Positions 9,209 through 17,084 of a stretch of 36,912 nucleotides of DNA are shown here, in pieces. The notes under the pieces were generated by a model that was not told the DNA's origin, ran no database searches, and worked only from the letters and a program-made list of their open reading frames with translations. The stretch comes from Dolichospermum circinale AWQC310F (lineage in GTDB: Bacteria > Cyanobacteriota > Cyanobacteriia > Cyanobacteriales > Nostocaceae): NCBI RefSeq assembly GCF_000426925.1, contig NZ_KE384669.1, positions 74,949 through 111,860 on the forward strand, written 5' to 3'. Positions within the stretch are counted from its first letter, which is position 1. Each line of letters opens with the position of its first letter. The position numbers and the translations under genes are program-made.

Positions 9209-9937
9209 ATGAGTTTAAAAGCGGTTTTATTTGATTTTAATGGTGTGATCATTAAAGATAGACCAATCCATATTCAACTAATAGATGAGATTCTCCTGGG
9301 GGAAAATCTCCAACTTCAACGAGTGCAAGAACGTCAAGCTTTTTTAGGGTTCAGCCACCGCGCTTACTTGCAAAATCTGCTGAAAAATCGTGGTCGGGTA
9401 GTGACAGAAGTTTATATGACTCAATTACTCACCCGCAAAGCTCAAGGTTATATTCTAGAATTAGAAAAGTTGGAACAATTGCCTTTATATCCCGGAATTG
9501 AAGACGTGATTTTTCAAATTCGTGACCATGATCTCAAATTGGGGTTAGTTAGTGATACTTTATCTTTAGAAGTAGAAACGGTGTTGACATCTGCTAAATT
9601 AGCTGAATATTTTCCCGTGATTGTATCAGGTAATGATATCAGCAGTCATAAACCTAACCCGGAAGGATATTTATTAGCAGTGGAACGGATGAATCAAGTA
9701 TATCCAGCATTAAATCTACAACCTCAGGAGTGTTTAGTGATTGAACATACTCCAGCAGGTATTCAAGCAGCCAGAAAAGCCCAAATGCAAGTGGTAGGTG
9801 TAGCTAATACTTACCCGTTCCATATGCTGCAACGTCAAGCTAATTGGACAATTGATTATTTGATTGATTTGGATTTACAGCAGGTACAGGAAGTTTTTTT
9901 AAAAAAAGATGGGCAATTTATTGTTTCTGAATGCTAG
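9209..9937 (+). CDS. HAD-family hydrolase, beta-phosphoglucomutase-like, with altered motifs
   Basis: A 242-aa protein of the haloacid dehalogenase superfamily with an alpha-helical cap between motifs I and II. Motif I reads LFDFNGVIIKD, so the nucleophile Asp is present but the usual second Asp is Asn. Motif II is LVSDT, motif III the Lys of SSHKPNPEGY, and motif IV reads VIEHTPAG where ED or DD is usual. The nucleophile and Lys suggest it can still bind phosphate esters, but the acid/base and metal positions are changed. The start at 9209 is preceded by AGGA at 9 bp; a TTG at 9188 in the same frame is less likely. The substrate cannot be predicted. Confidence 0.82.
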   Translation: MSLKAVLFDFNGVIIKDRPIHIQLIDEILLGENLQLQRVQERQAFLGFSHRAYLQNLLKNRGRVVTEVYMTQLLTRKAQGYILELEKLEQLPLYPGIEDVIFQIRDHDLKLGLVSDTLSLEVETVLTSAKLAEYFPVIVSGNDISSHKPNPEGYLLAVERMNQVYPALNLQPQECLVIEHTPAGIQAARKAQMQVVGVANTYPFHMLQRQANWTIDYLIDLDLQQVQEVFLKKDGQFIVSEC

Positions 9938-9982
9938 AATGGGCTATGTGTATTAGAGATAAGAACTCATAAGCACGGATAA

Positions 9983-10055
9983 GGGGAATTAGCTCAGTTG
10001 GTAGAGTGCTGCGATCGCACCGCAGAGGTCAGGGGTTCGAGTCTCCTATTCTCCA
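9983..10055 (+). tRNA. tRNA-Ala(CGC)
   Basis: A full cloverleaf of 73 nt can be folded by eye. The acceptor stem GGGGAAT/ATTCTCC has the G3-U70 pair that identifies alanine tRNAs. The D stem is GCTC/GAGT. The anticodon stem CTGCG/CGCAG has loop ATCGCAC, with anticodon CGC at 10016-10018, which reads GCG. The T arm has loop TTCGAGT, and the discriminator is A. CCA is not encoded. A HIP1 octamer (10011-10018) overlaps the anticodon stem and loop. Confidence 0.93.
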
Positions 10056-10107
10056 TTTTGTTGTACATTTGTCACTTGCCAACTTGACTTATTTTTTTCC
10101 TTTGTGG

Positions 10108-10662
10108 TTAGTTCTTCGCTGGAAGTCCTCTTACCTCAGATAAGATATCTTGTACAACTTGGTAAGCGTCACTAATTGACAGTTCACCTTTTTCTACAAG
10201 TTCCATTAATCTTTGAGCATCTTCAGGACTAATCAGATTCAGCTTTAATGGTTCTTTTAGGAAACTATAAAACTTATTTTTGTCATTGTCCCCAATGGTA
10301 GATTTTCTTTCCTCAGTTTCCATTTCCCGTAGCTTCTCTTTTAACTGTCTAAGTATTTCTTCTCGCTGACCTTGCTGATGTGTTCCATCTATTAAAAACC
10401 TCTTAACACCAAAAAGCGCTGCTCCTCCTAATGCTGCTGCTCCAGCAACTACCCCTATAGGGGCTGCAACTGGTATGGTAATTAATCCAAAGAGAATAGG
10501 GACTGCTGTGCCACCAAAAGCAAATGCTGCTGCACCTGCACCAACAGCACCAACACCAATAGCACCAATATCTGTTAAAAAATTAATTCGATCATCAGGA
10601 TTGTTTTCTATCTGCTCAATTGCTTTCAGTAATTCTTCTTTACTAAGTTTCTTGTTTGTCAT
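10108..10662 (-). CDS. Hypothetical membrane protein with Gly/Ala-rich transmembrane hairpin
   Basis: I do not recognise this 184-aa protein. After a charged N-terminus (KKLSKEELLKAIEQIENNPDDR), residues 29-83 form two long Gly/Ala-rich hydrophobic segments (GAIGVGAVGAGAAAFAFGG and AAPIGVVAGAAALGGAALFG). A basic, coiled-coil-prone stretch follows, then a C-terminal helical domain with LISPEDAQRLMELVEKGELS. The start at 10662 was chosen because GGAGG lies 8 bp upstream; a longer frame to 10764 overlaps the neighbour and lacks this site. It follows the 168-aa gene after 61 bp on the same strand, so the two are probably co-transcribed. Its last bases face the tRNA on the other strand. Confidence 0.65.
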   Translation of the reverse strand: MTNKKLSKEELLKAIEQIENNPDDRINFLTDIGAIGVGAVGAGAAAFAFGGTAVPILFGLITIPVAAPIGVVAGAAALGGAALFGVKRFLIDGTHQQGQREEILRQLKEKLREMETEERKSTIGDNDKNKFYSFLKEPLKLNLISPEDAQRLMELVEKGELSISDAYQVVQDILSEVRGLPAKN

Positions 10663-10723
10663 AAAAGCCTCCAGTTGAAACCAGTTTAAATATTTGCATA
10701 TTTGTTGGCATATTTGAGTAAAT

Positions 10724-11230
10724 TTAGGTAAAAGCGACCTCATGAGCAACCGCACTGAAAACATCAGTCAGCAGTTGGAAAAACTCACGTGCAACTTCAA
10801 CAATATTTGCTCCTACACCTGTAAATTGTTTATCAAGTATATGTCCTACAACTGCTCCAGTGGTGACAATACCTATTCCTAAAGCTCTAGCTACAGGTTC
10901 TAGGAATTGACCTAAAAATGGAATCGAAACAGTTAAACTGTATATAGCACAAGCAACAACAGCACATATTCCAGCACCAGCAACTAATAAGGGGTGTGCT
11001 TTGAAAAACTCGAAAATTTTTATCAGTACCACCTTGCCTATAGCAACAACTTTTTTACCAATTCTAACAGTATTGCGAATTAGTTGGTGTAATCTCGTGA
11101 CAACCTCTTGAGGTAAACCGATATCTTGTAGCCATAAATATAAATCTATACCTGAAGTTGACTCTGCTTCTGCATTCCAAAGAGTCATTTTTAACTTAGC
11201 CTGTCCTATAGTCATCTTTTCAGTTTGCAT
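10724..11230 (-). CDS. Hypothetical membrane protein, partner of the downstream gene
   Basis: An unrecognised 168-aa protein. It has an amphipathic N-terminal half containing GIDLYLWLQDIGLPQEVVTR. A basic stretch leads into one strong transmembrane segment near residues 79-102 (PLLVAGAGICAVVACAIYSL), and a second Gly-rich hydrophobic segment lies near 115-130. The C-terminus is amphipathic. AGGA lies 9 bp before the ATG at 11230. Together with the next gene it forms a two-gene unit of small membrane proteins between the tRNA and proC. No enzyme motif is visible, and I infer no function. Confidence 0.6.
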   Translation of the reverse strand: MQTEKMTIGQAKLKMTLWNAEAESTSGIDLYLWLQDIGLPQEVVTRLHQLIRNTVRIGKKVVAIGKVVLIKIFEFFKAHPLLVAGAGICAVVACAIYSLTVSIPFLGQFLEPVARALGIGIVTTGAVVGHILDKQFTGVGANIVEVAREFFQLLTDVFSAVAHEVAFT

Positions 11231-11361
11231 GATTATTTTCCTGTAAATGTCTTAAAAGTCTTAAAATTTTTCAAAAAAAGTAACACATTTTAGTTAAAAG
11301 CCGCAACCGTATAAATACTTTTTTCTCATAGTTTTAAACTACAGATAAAGTTACAGATAAA

Positions 11362-11434
11362 GTAGTCAGGTCAGGACTTTATTCCTCATTAAAAGACTCT
11401 ATGGGAATCAAATCAGGGCTTTAGCCCTGACTAC
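11362..11434. repeat. MITE-like repeat with 9-bp terminal inverted repeats
   Basis: GTAGTCAGG (11362-11370) is the exact reverse complement of CCTGACTAC (11426-11434). Inside the right half, CAGGGCTTTAGCCCTG can form a small hairpin. The sequence is a common dispersed element type in cyanobacteria and fills most of the gap between the hypothetical pair and proC. Confidence 0.7.
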
Positions 11435-11511
11435 AAAAATTATAATTTTTTGTGACGCTTGCAGTTTGCCTGCACTTGCTACCATAAAAATAGAAACATT
11501 CACCTTACCTA

Positions 11512-12333
11512 TCAACCATTCCCCAATTCCTGAGCGCGTTCTTTCGAGGCTTTGACAGCTTCCATGACAGCGGAACGGAAGCTGGCCTTTTCCAACGCGC
11601 TAACACCAGCAATTGTCGTACCACCGGGGCTGGTAACTCTGTCTTTGAGTTCAGCGGGATGGATTTTGGTTTCTTGTAAAAGTTTAGCTGTTCCTAATAC
11701 TGTTTGTATAGCTAGTTGTTGTGCCATTGCTCTATTTAAACCTACAGCAACACCACCATCAGCTAAAGCCTCGATCATCAATGCCACATAAGCAGGTCCA
11801 CTCCCAGACAAGCCTGTAACTGCATTCATCAGGCTTTCGGGAACTTCCACCACTTCCCCCACAGCAGCAAAAATCTTTTCTGCTATTTGTTTATGACTAG
11901 CGTAAGTGTAAGCACTTAGAGAAATTGCCGTCATTCCCGCACCTACTGTGGCGGGAGTGTTAGGCATAGAGCGAATTATGGGGAATTGGCTAAAGGCTGC
12001 TTCCAATTGTTTTAAATTTACACCCGCCAGTATAGAAATGATTACAGGTGAACTTTCTGCCGGGGAAATATCTGCTAATTCCTGAGCTACAGTAGTAAAT
12101 ATCTGGGGTTTGACTGCCAACATAACAGCTTCCTGTGCTTCCCCTAAAACCAGACTATTCTCTGTAGTTACAGATATCCCATATTTCTGTTCTAAATAGC
12201 TGCGGCGTTCCCCTTGGGGTTCGCTGACTATAATTTCTGATGGTTGATAAGTACCAATTGTAATAAGGCGGGATAATAGAGCTTCTGCCATTACCCCACC
12301 ACCAATTAAGCCAAATTTTATATTCATTGTCAT
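11512..12333 (-). CDS. proC: Pyrroline-5-carboxylate reductase ProC
   Basis: ProC reduces pyrroline-5-carboxylate to proline with NAD(P)H. The 273-aa sequence begins with the Rossmann motif GLIGGGVMAEALLSRL, has RSMPNTPATVGAGMTA in the middle, and has the C-terminal family signature with SGSGPAYVALMIEALADGG followed by TSPGGTT. Two in-frame ATG codons lie 6 bp apart (12333 and 12327), and neither has a clear Shine-Dalgarno. It is the last gene of the conserved cyanobacterial order pipX-pipY-sepF-proC. The gap to sepF is about 110 bp, so it may also have its own promoter. Confidence 0.95.
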   Translation of the reverse strand: MTMNIKFGLIGGGVMAEALLSRLITIGTYQPSEIIVSEPQGERRSYLEQKYGISVTTENSLVLGEAQEAVMLAVKPQIFTTVAQELADISPAESSPVIISILAGVNLKQLEAAFSQFPIIRSMPNTPATVGAGMTAISLSAYTYASHKQIAEKIFAAVGEVVEVPESLMNAVTGLSGSGPAYVALMIEALADGGVAVGLNRAMAQQLAIQTVLGTAKLLQETKIHPAELKDRVTSPGGTTIAGVSALEKASFRSAVMEAVKASKERAQELGNG

Positions 12334-12446
12334 TAGTCACTAGCTAGTGGTCAATTCTTAATAGTTAATTATCCTTGTTTACGAAACGCTAGGGCGAATA
12401 CAATTAATTGGGGATTTAAAACTATGGACTAATGACCAATTTAGCA

Positions 12447-13043
12447 CTACTGTGCCATCCGCGTGGGTTCATTTCCCCAAGCTGACGTTGCTGTAGCTGC
12501 GGGACGGGCAGGACGGGCTTGGTTAATAGGTACTTCATGTACTAAACCACCTTGAGTGCTAACTTGTACGCAACTGGGGGTAAATAAGAAGATGCTTTCG
12601 CCAATTCGTTCTTGATGACCGTCTAAGGCATAAGTACCACCGGCAACAAAGTCAACTGCTCGTTGAGCTTGATCGGGGTCCATAATGGTCAAGTTTAATA
12701 CTACTGATTTGCGTTCGCGTAAGGCCTGAATTGCCTGGGGCATTTCTTCAAATGTCCGAGGTTCTAAAACTAGAACTTCAGATATTCCATTAATTGCGCC
12801 CGGCATACCAATAACATTACTCATAGGCTTGGATACTGTTGGTGCTATTTCATCTGTAGTTGCAGGTGGATTTTCCCGCCAACGTCGAGGAGGAGTAGTT
12901 TCCTGTGGGGTGGGCTGAGGATTGGGTTGTTGATAGACATTCTGATAACTATCGCCGGCATCGGCTTCTTCTTCGTAGTATTCGTATTCTACCTGCTCAT
13001 TCAAACCGACAAAATCCCTGAGTTTAGAAAATATATTGGCCAT
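12447..13043 (-). CDS. sepF: Cell division protein SepF (Cdv2)
   Basis: SepF binds FtsZ and membranes at the division site; in cyanobacteria, which lack FtsA, it is a likely anchor for the ring. The 198-aa sequence starts with an amphipathic membrane-targeting helix ([14 protein letters not shown]). A disordered acidic and Pro/Gln-rich linker follows to about residue 85, then the conserved SepF domain ([50 protein letters not shown]). The ATG at 13043 was chosen because GGGAG lies 8 bp upstream and it gives the canonical N-terminus; a GTG 9 bp earlier is unlikely. About 450 bp separate it from pipY, so a separate promoter is likely. Confidence 0.94.
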   Translation of the reverse strand: MANIFSKLRDFVGLNEQVEYEYYEEEADAGDSYQNVYQQPNPQPTPQETTPPRRWRENPPATTDEIAPTVSKPMSNVIGMPGAINGISEVLVLEPRTFEEMPQAIQALRERKSVVLNLTIMDPDQAQRAVDFVAGGTYALDGHQERIGESIFLFTPSCVQVSTQGGLVHEVPINQARPARPAATATSAWGNEPTRMAQ

Positions 13044-13495
13044 GTTGTACACTCCCGGATGAAAATTACCCTAATTTTCCTGGCTATAAGTTGCATTTCG
13101 GCCGCTTGTAGCCAGTATTCATAACTATAGTAGATGCTTGACTTATAAATTGTACTACTTACTTTATTCTTTAGTACAAATGATCAATTATCAACAGATA
13201 TTGATGTTAATGCCCGTACATTAACGAATCTATAACAACGAGTTAAGATTATAGCCTAATGATAATTAAAAATAAAGGTGGTCACACCCCTTTTACAATT
13301 CAGCATTATTTATGAGACGATTATATTTTTTAACAATTCTGGTAGCTTTGGGCAGCTAGGAGTAAAATCCTTAATTAAGCCTTTGTGATCAAAATTAGTA
13401 TCTGATTTAATTGCATACCGCTATATCAATAGCTGAGAGTATAGATTCTCGAAGGATTGTCAATCTGTTCTGGATCACCACAGCTACAGCGTTAT
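13044..13495. other. Intergenic region between pipY and sepF
   Basis: No gene is supported in these 452 bp. On the plus strand, 13312-13359 is a 15-codon open frame that reads like the start of a signal peptide (MRRLYFLTILVALGS) and then stops, so at most it is a relic. The sequence upstream of sepF is AT-rich and could hold its promoter, but no well-spaced -35/-10 pair stood out. Confidence 0.5.
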
Positions 13496-14164
13496 CTACG
13501 AACGTTGACCAAACAATATTGTACCTAATCTTACCATGGTTGCCCCTGCTTGCACTGCCAATTGGTAATCTCCAGACATCCCCATTGATAACTGCTGCAT
13601 TGTAATATTTGACCAATTTTGTGATTGGATTGTTTGGGCTAATTTATATGTACTATGAAAAACATTCAAGATTTCTCCAGCCTCCAATCCTAGAGGCGGA
13701 ATTGTCATCAAACCTTGAATTTGTAAATTTTGACATTGATTGAGTGCTTCCAAGTCAGCAAATAATTCGGGAATCATCCAACCAGATTTATTCGCATCGG
13801 GGAGAATTTTAACTTGTAAGCATACCTTTGGGGTCACTTCCAATTCTTGCGCTAGAGTATTTAAGCGTTGTGCTAGTGCTAAATTATCTACGGAGTGAAT
13901 CCACTGAAATAGTTCTAAGGCTTTTTTAGCCTTATTACTTTGTAGATGTCCTATAAAGTGCCAGGTAATATCCGATAGATCTTGTAACTCGGCTTGTTTA
14001 CTGGCAGCTTCTTGGATACGACTTTCGGCAAAATCACGAATTCCTGCGGCATAAGCTTCCCGCATAAATTCAGTAGATACTCTTTTTGTCACAGCAATCA
14101 ACCTCACCGTAGGGGGTAGTGAGGAGTGAATATTAGCAAAGCTATCGCTAATGGAATTAGTCAT
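13496..14164 (-). CDS. pipY: PLP-binding protein PipY (YggS/PROSC family)
   Basis: This 222-aa YggS-family protein is a single-domain, alanine-racemase-fold protein that binds pyridoxal phosphate and helps B6 and amino-acid homeostasis. Visible family marks are the PLP lysine in LIAVTKRVS near residue 27, WHFIGHLQSNKAKKALE near 68-84, and the C-terminal LSMGMSGDYQLAVQAGATMVRLGT. Its ATG overlaps the pipX stop by 4 bp (ATGA), which implies translational coupling, as described for cyanobacterial pipX-pipY. Confidence 0.95.
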   Translation of the reverse strand: MTNSISDSFANIHSSLPPTVRLIAVTKRVSTEFMREAYAAGIRDFAESRIQEAASKQAELQDLSDITWHFIGHLQSNKAKKALELFQWIHSVDNLALAQRLNTLAQELEVTPKVCLQVKILPDANKSGWMIPELFADLEALNQCQNLQIQGLMTIPPLGLEAGEILNVFHSTYKLAQTIQSQNWSNITMQQLSMGMSGDYQLAVQAGATMVRLGTILFGQRS

Positions 14165-14439
14165 TGGAACGTGCGTTGGAAAACACCTTGAAGTTGATCA
14201 TACTCTTGGGAGTTACCACTGCGGCGCAAAATACGTAAACGATTTTCCAGCATCATTCTAGCTTCAGTGCGGCCAATGGGCTGAAATTTCAGGACTTTAA
14301 GTTCACTTGTTACCAGAAAAAATAAGCGTTGGGCATAGAGTGTGGTAAACAGATCCTGGTTCTCATCAACCATACTGATCCTATAGAGTAAACCCCAAGT
14401 TGGATGATTTAGGTAAGTTTCTGAGTTTTCTGGATTCAT
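14161..14439 (-). CDS. pipX: NtcA co-activator / PII partner PipX
   Basis: PipX is a small cyanobacterial protein that swaps between the nitrogen sensor PII (GlnB) and the regulator NtcA, strengthening NtcA-driven transcription when 2-oxoglutarate is high. The 92-aa sequence has the Tudor-like N-terminal half (YLNHPTWGLLYRISMVDE, then LFTTLYAQRLFFLVT) and the two C-terminal helices (RTEARMMLENRLRILRR). Length and sequence fit the family closely. It is the first gene of the pipX-pipY pair. A weak AGGA lies just before the start. Confidence 0.95.
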   Translation of the reverse strand: MNPENSETYLNHPTWGLLYRISMVDENQDLFTTLYAQRLFFLVTSELKVLKFQPIGRTEARMMLENRLRILRRSGNSQEYDQLQGVFQRTFQ

Positions 14440-14767
14440 TTCCTAGTCAAGGTTGGGAGTATATAGGGTGTTTTGCAATTAACTAACATTCAGAGGATAG
14501 TACGTCCCTTCCGCCAAAATTTTCGTTGACAATGGGAAAATAACTATTTTATTACAATTTCCCACAGCTAACAATACTTTTTTGTATTGGATCATAACCT
14601 AAGTTGATGCGGTATTGCCATAGCTGCTTCCATCGTGCCACAATTCTCCCTTAATGGCGCAAAGATGGACATTTACCCAGCCGGCATATAGCAGGATTCA
14701 GGAGCAAGAAAGAAAAAAGGAGAAATAAATTTTTATCCTGCTTCCCCAGTCCCCTGACTTTTCCTTG
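14440..14767. other. Intergenic region between pipX and the lipid cluster
   Basis: This 328-bp gap holds no supported gene. The pipX promoter must lie in its left part (minus strand), but no convincing consensus pair was found. A short inverted repeat CAATAC-T6-GTATTG lies at 14572-14589. The part nearest 14767 is purine-rich (AGGAGCAAGAAAG type), a low-complexity style frequent between genes of these genomes. No strong terminator for the lipid cluster was seen. Confidence 0.5.
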
Positions 14768-16627
14768 TCACCGATTTTTCAGAGAAGGAAAATTTTTACC
14801 ACCTAATTCAATTTGTCCAGTCACACAGCCCGCTTTTAACCTAGTTATTAAATACTCTAAATCATTAGCAATAAAATTTGTACCATGATCTGGTTCTACT
14901 AAGCTAATTAATTTGACATTATTGATAATTTGATTGCCTAAATTAGCAATTCCTAAAAAGTTTAAAACTCCTGATTCATAAGTTCCACAAGGTACAGAAG
15001 GATTATTCATCCCCACACAGTATTCATTTTCTTGAAACCAATCAAAATCAGGATAACCATGAAAGTGAACTATGGGCGCACCATTTTTAATTAATTCTGG
15101 TGTGTATAAAGCCGCTGCTAGACTAATAGCTAACATGACATAGATATCATAGGAAGGTTTAATATCTGCCTTTTTTGATTGATTTCCTAATGGTAATTGC
15201 AGATGTAATTTATCTTTTAAACCAATGCGAAGAACATCAGAATCAATATTTAAAGCTGTTTTATTTGCGCCAGACCCAGAACTAACTAGCCAAATATCAG
15301 GTATTTGTTTAAATCTATTTTCTGCGTTGATATTTAGTTTTAGATAACGTCTACCTTGTTGATTTTGACGAAGTTCATAACTACTAAATCCGGGTACAGG
15401 TAATAAGTTTTCCCATGCGTCAATACTGATTTCTGGTTCACCTACATAATGAGGAGGTTCAGCATAAGCTACAAAACCGTAAGATACTCCTGTTCTACCA
15501 TTAACGATAACATTGACAATATCTCTATGGGACTTTCTTTTAATAACTTTGTCTAATTTAAACCCCGCTGGAAACAAACCTGTAGATGCTAATTCTTCAC
15601 CCATTTTCACCAATTTATGAGCATAATCTGATAAATGAGGATTATATTCTCCCAGTTGAAAACGGTTAATTAATAGAGGAGTAATAGGGACAAATATTTT
15701 AGGAATAAGCGATTTTAAGGCAAAATCTTCAACTTCATCCTGATCAAAGTTAGAATCTGAGAGATTCATATTCAAAATAGAAAATTTTTCATGGGATATA
15801 CCAATTACAATTTCTGAAAAAGTTTTCACTAGTGTATTTATCCCCATGGGGATTTTTTCTGTATAAGGTGTAGTTGGGTTAATAAATTTATCATTTATAT
15901 CAGTCAAGATTACTACTTGTGTATTTGTAGGATCTTCCACATATTTAGCTGCGTGATCTTCAGCCCAACTACTCAATTTAGCGATTTGTACAACAGACAT
16001 TTGTTGTTTTTCTTTTAGCCATCTATAAGATAATTTATACCAACTTTCAGCGATAATTATGCCTAATTTTCTTAACCATGAATTTGGTCTTTCCACGTCT
16101 ACAATAGCATCAATATCTGCTCTGACTACCTGCATTTTTAAAGATTGATTCCAGTTAATAATAGGGATTTTAATAGTATGTTGTAATTCCATGGTGGCTT
16201 GTTTCCAGGGAATTACTTTCACACCATGCTTTTGCAAGTAGAAAATTAATTCTTGACGAAATCTAATAATAGCTTTATTTTGATAATAATCAGGCAAAGG
16301 TCTAAAAGTAACCTTCAAGTTTTCAGCCATGAATTTAGGATTAATAATTGGAGGTTGGTATCCAATAGGTGATTCTCCAGAAAAACCACCAATTAACTTA
16401 CCAATAGTTTGTAAACTAATTCCTTGAATTAAAGTTTGATTAGTATAGTTATCTGTAACATTCATTTCCTGAATTAATGCTAAAATATCTGCTTTATATC
16501 TAGCTATTTCCAATTGTATTTCTGGAGTAATTACACCTTGGGGAGAACGAATATTAAGTTTGCTATTTTCTGCCCAAAATAATACACCTTTTTGAGTGAG
16601 TTTGGCTAAAATTTCTGCTGCATTCAT
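14768..16627 (-). CDS. TubC-type docking domain fused to a large uncharacterised protein; last gene of the lipid cluster
   Basis: The first 52 residues (MNAAEILAKLTQKGVLFWAE through TPEIQLEIARYKADILALI) match TubC-type N-terminal docking domains, which normally tether NRPS/PKS proteins to the C-terminus of the preceding one. The other 570 residues match no family I recognise. A segment near 520-550 is rich in possible catalytic or metal-binding residues (HFHGYPDFDWF, then EYCVGMNNPSVPCGTYESG), and another is VSSGSGANKTALN. I saw no membrane helices. The start at 16627 begins exactly at the docking domain and has GAGA about 9 bp upstream; the frame runs back to 16714 without support. It follows the free ACP gene by 139 bp. 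I infer that it acts on a carrier-bound or freshly released acyl chain. Confidence 0.7.
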   Translation of the reverse strand: MNAAEILAKLTQKGVLFWAENSKLNIRSPQGVITPEIQLEIARYKADILALIQEMNVTDNYTNQTLIQGISLQTIGKLIGGFSGESPIGYQPPIINPKFMAENLKVTFRPLPDYYQNKAIIRFRQELIFYLQKHGVKVIPWKQATMELQHTIKIPIINWNQSLKMQVVRADIDAIVDVERPNSWLRKLGIIIAESWYKLSYRWLKEKQQMSVVQIAKLSSWAEDHAAKYVEDPTNTQVVILTDINDKFINPTTPYTEKIPMGINTLVKTFSEIVIGISHEKFSILNMNLSDSNFDQDEVEDFALKSLIPKIFVPITPLLINRFQLGEYNPHLSDYAHKLVKMGEELASTGLFPAGFKLDKVIKRKSHRDIVNVIVNGRTGVSYGFVAYAEPPHYVGEPEISIDAWENLLPVPGFSSYELRQNQQGRRYLKLNINAENRFKQIPDIWLVSSGSGANKTALNIDSDVLRIGLKDKLHLQLPLGNQSKKADIKPSYDIYVMLAISLAAALYTPELIKNGAPIVHFHGYPDFDWFQENEYCVGMNNPSVPCGTYESGVLNFLGIANLGNQIINNVKLISLVEPDHGTNFIANDLEYLITRLKAGCVTGQIELGGKNFPSLKNR

Positions 16628-16668
16628 AACAAAATTTCTCGTATTTAAAAACAACAATTTAGAAAAGA

Positions 16669-16711
16669 GGACACCTGGCTGATAGGATTTTCCTAATCTA
16701 GCGAAGTGTCC
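16669..16711. repeat. Imperfect inverted repeat upstream of the docking-domain gene
   Basis: GGACAC (16669-16674) pairs with GTGTCC (16706-16711), and TAGGA/TCCTA can pair inside it. It lies in the 139-bp gap between the ACP gene and the last cluster gene. It could be a small repeat element or an RNA hairpin in the transcript. Confidence 0.4.
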
Positions 16712-16766
16712 CAATAATCAAGGAGGAAAAACTAGATTGTCAGTAATTAAACAGAATATGTAGAGG

Positions 16767-17084
16767 TTATATCTGGATAATTTCTGATTGTGAATTTTCT
16801 AATTCTTCAGATAGTCTGATGGAAAGTTCTTCAATGGTGGGATAATACCAAAGGTGAATAAGAGATAATTTGCATCCCAAAAACTTTTCGGCCTTACTAG
16901 CGATAATTATAGTTTGTGCTGAGTCTAAGCCGTAACTATCTAAAGGTTGACGAATATCTATTTCTTCTGGGTTAACTGCCAATAAAGAGGAAATTTCGGA
17001 AACTAACCAAGCTTGGATTTTAGCTGTTTTATCTTGGTTTTTAAATAGATAAGTGGATAAATTATTATTCATTTTATTATCCAT
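16767..17084 (-). CDS. Free-standing acyl carrier protein
   Basis: A 105-aa carrier protein. The phosphopantetheine attachment site is the Ser of YGLDSAQ near residue 54, followed by helix-III-like sequence LWYYPTIEELSIRLSEEL. The N-terminal 25 residues are a polar extension. AGGAGG lies 7 bp before the ATG, inside the last codons of the condensation-domain gene, whose TAA directly precedes this ATG, so the two are surely co-translated. The DSAQ form resembles ACPs that serve NRPS/PKS lines and adenylate-loaded chains rather than the DSIKK form in the large PKS of this cluster. It probably carries a different group, or presents the finished chain to the condensation enzyme. Confidence 0.88.
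   Translation of the reverse strand: MDNKMNNNLSTYLFKNQDKTAKIQAWLVSEISSLLAVNPEEIDIRQPLDSYGLDSAQTIIIASKAEKFLGCKLSLIHLWYYPTIEELSIRLSEELENSQSEIIQI

Noticed and set aside
13312-13359. 15-codon frame that looks like the start of a signal peptide
   Set aside because: It stops after 15 codons and no continuation in another frame is evident.
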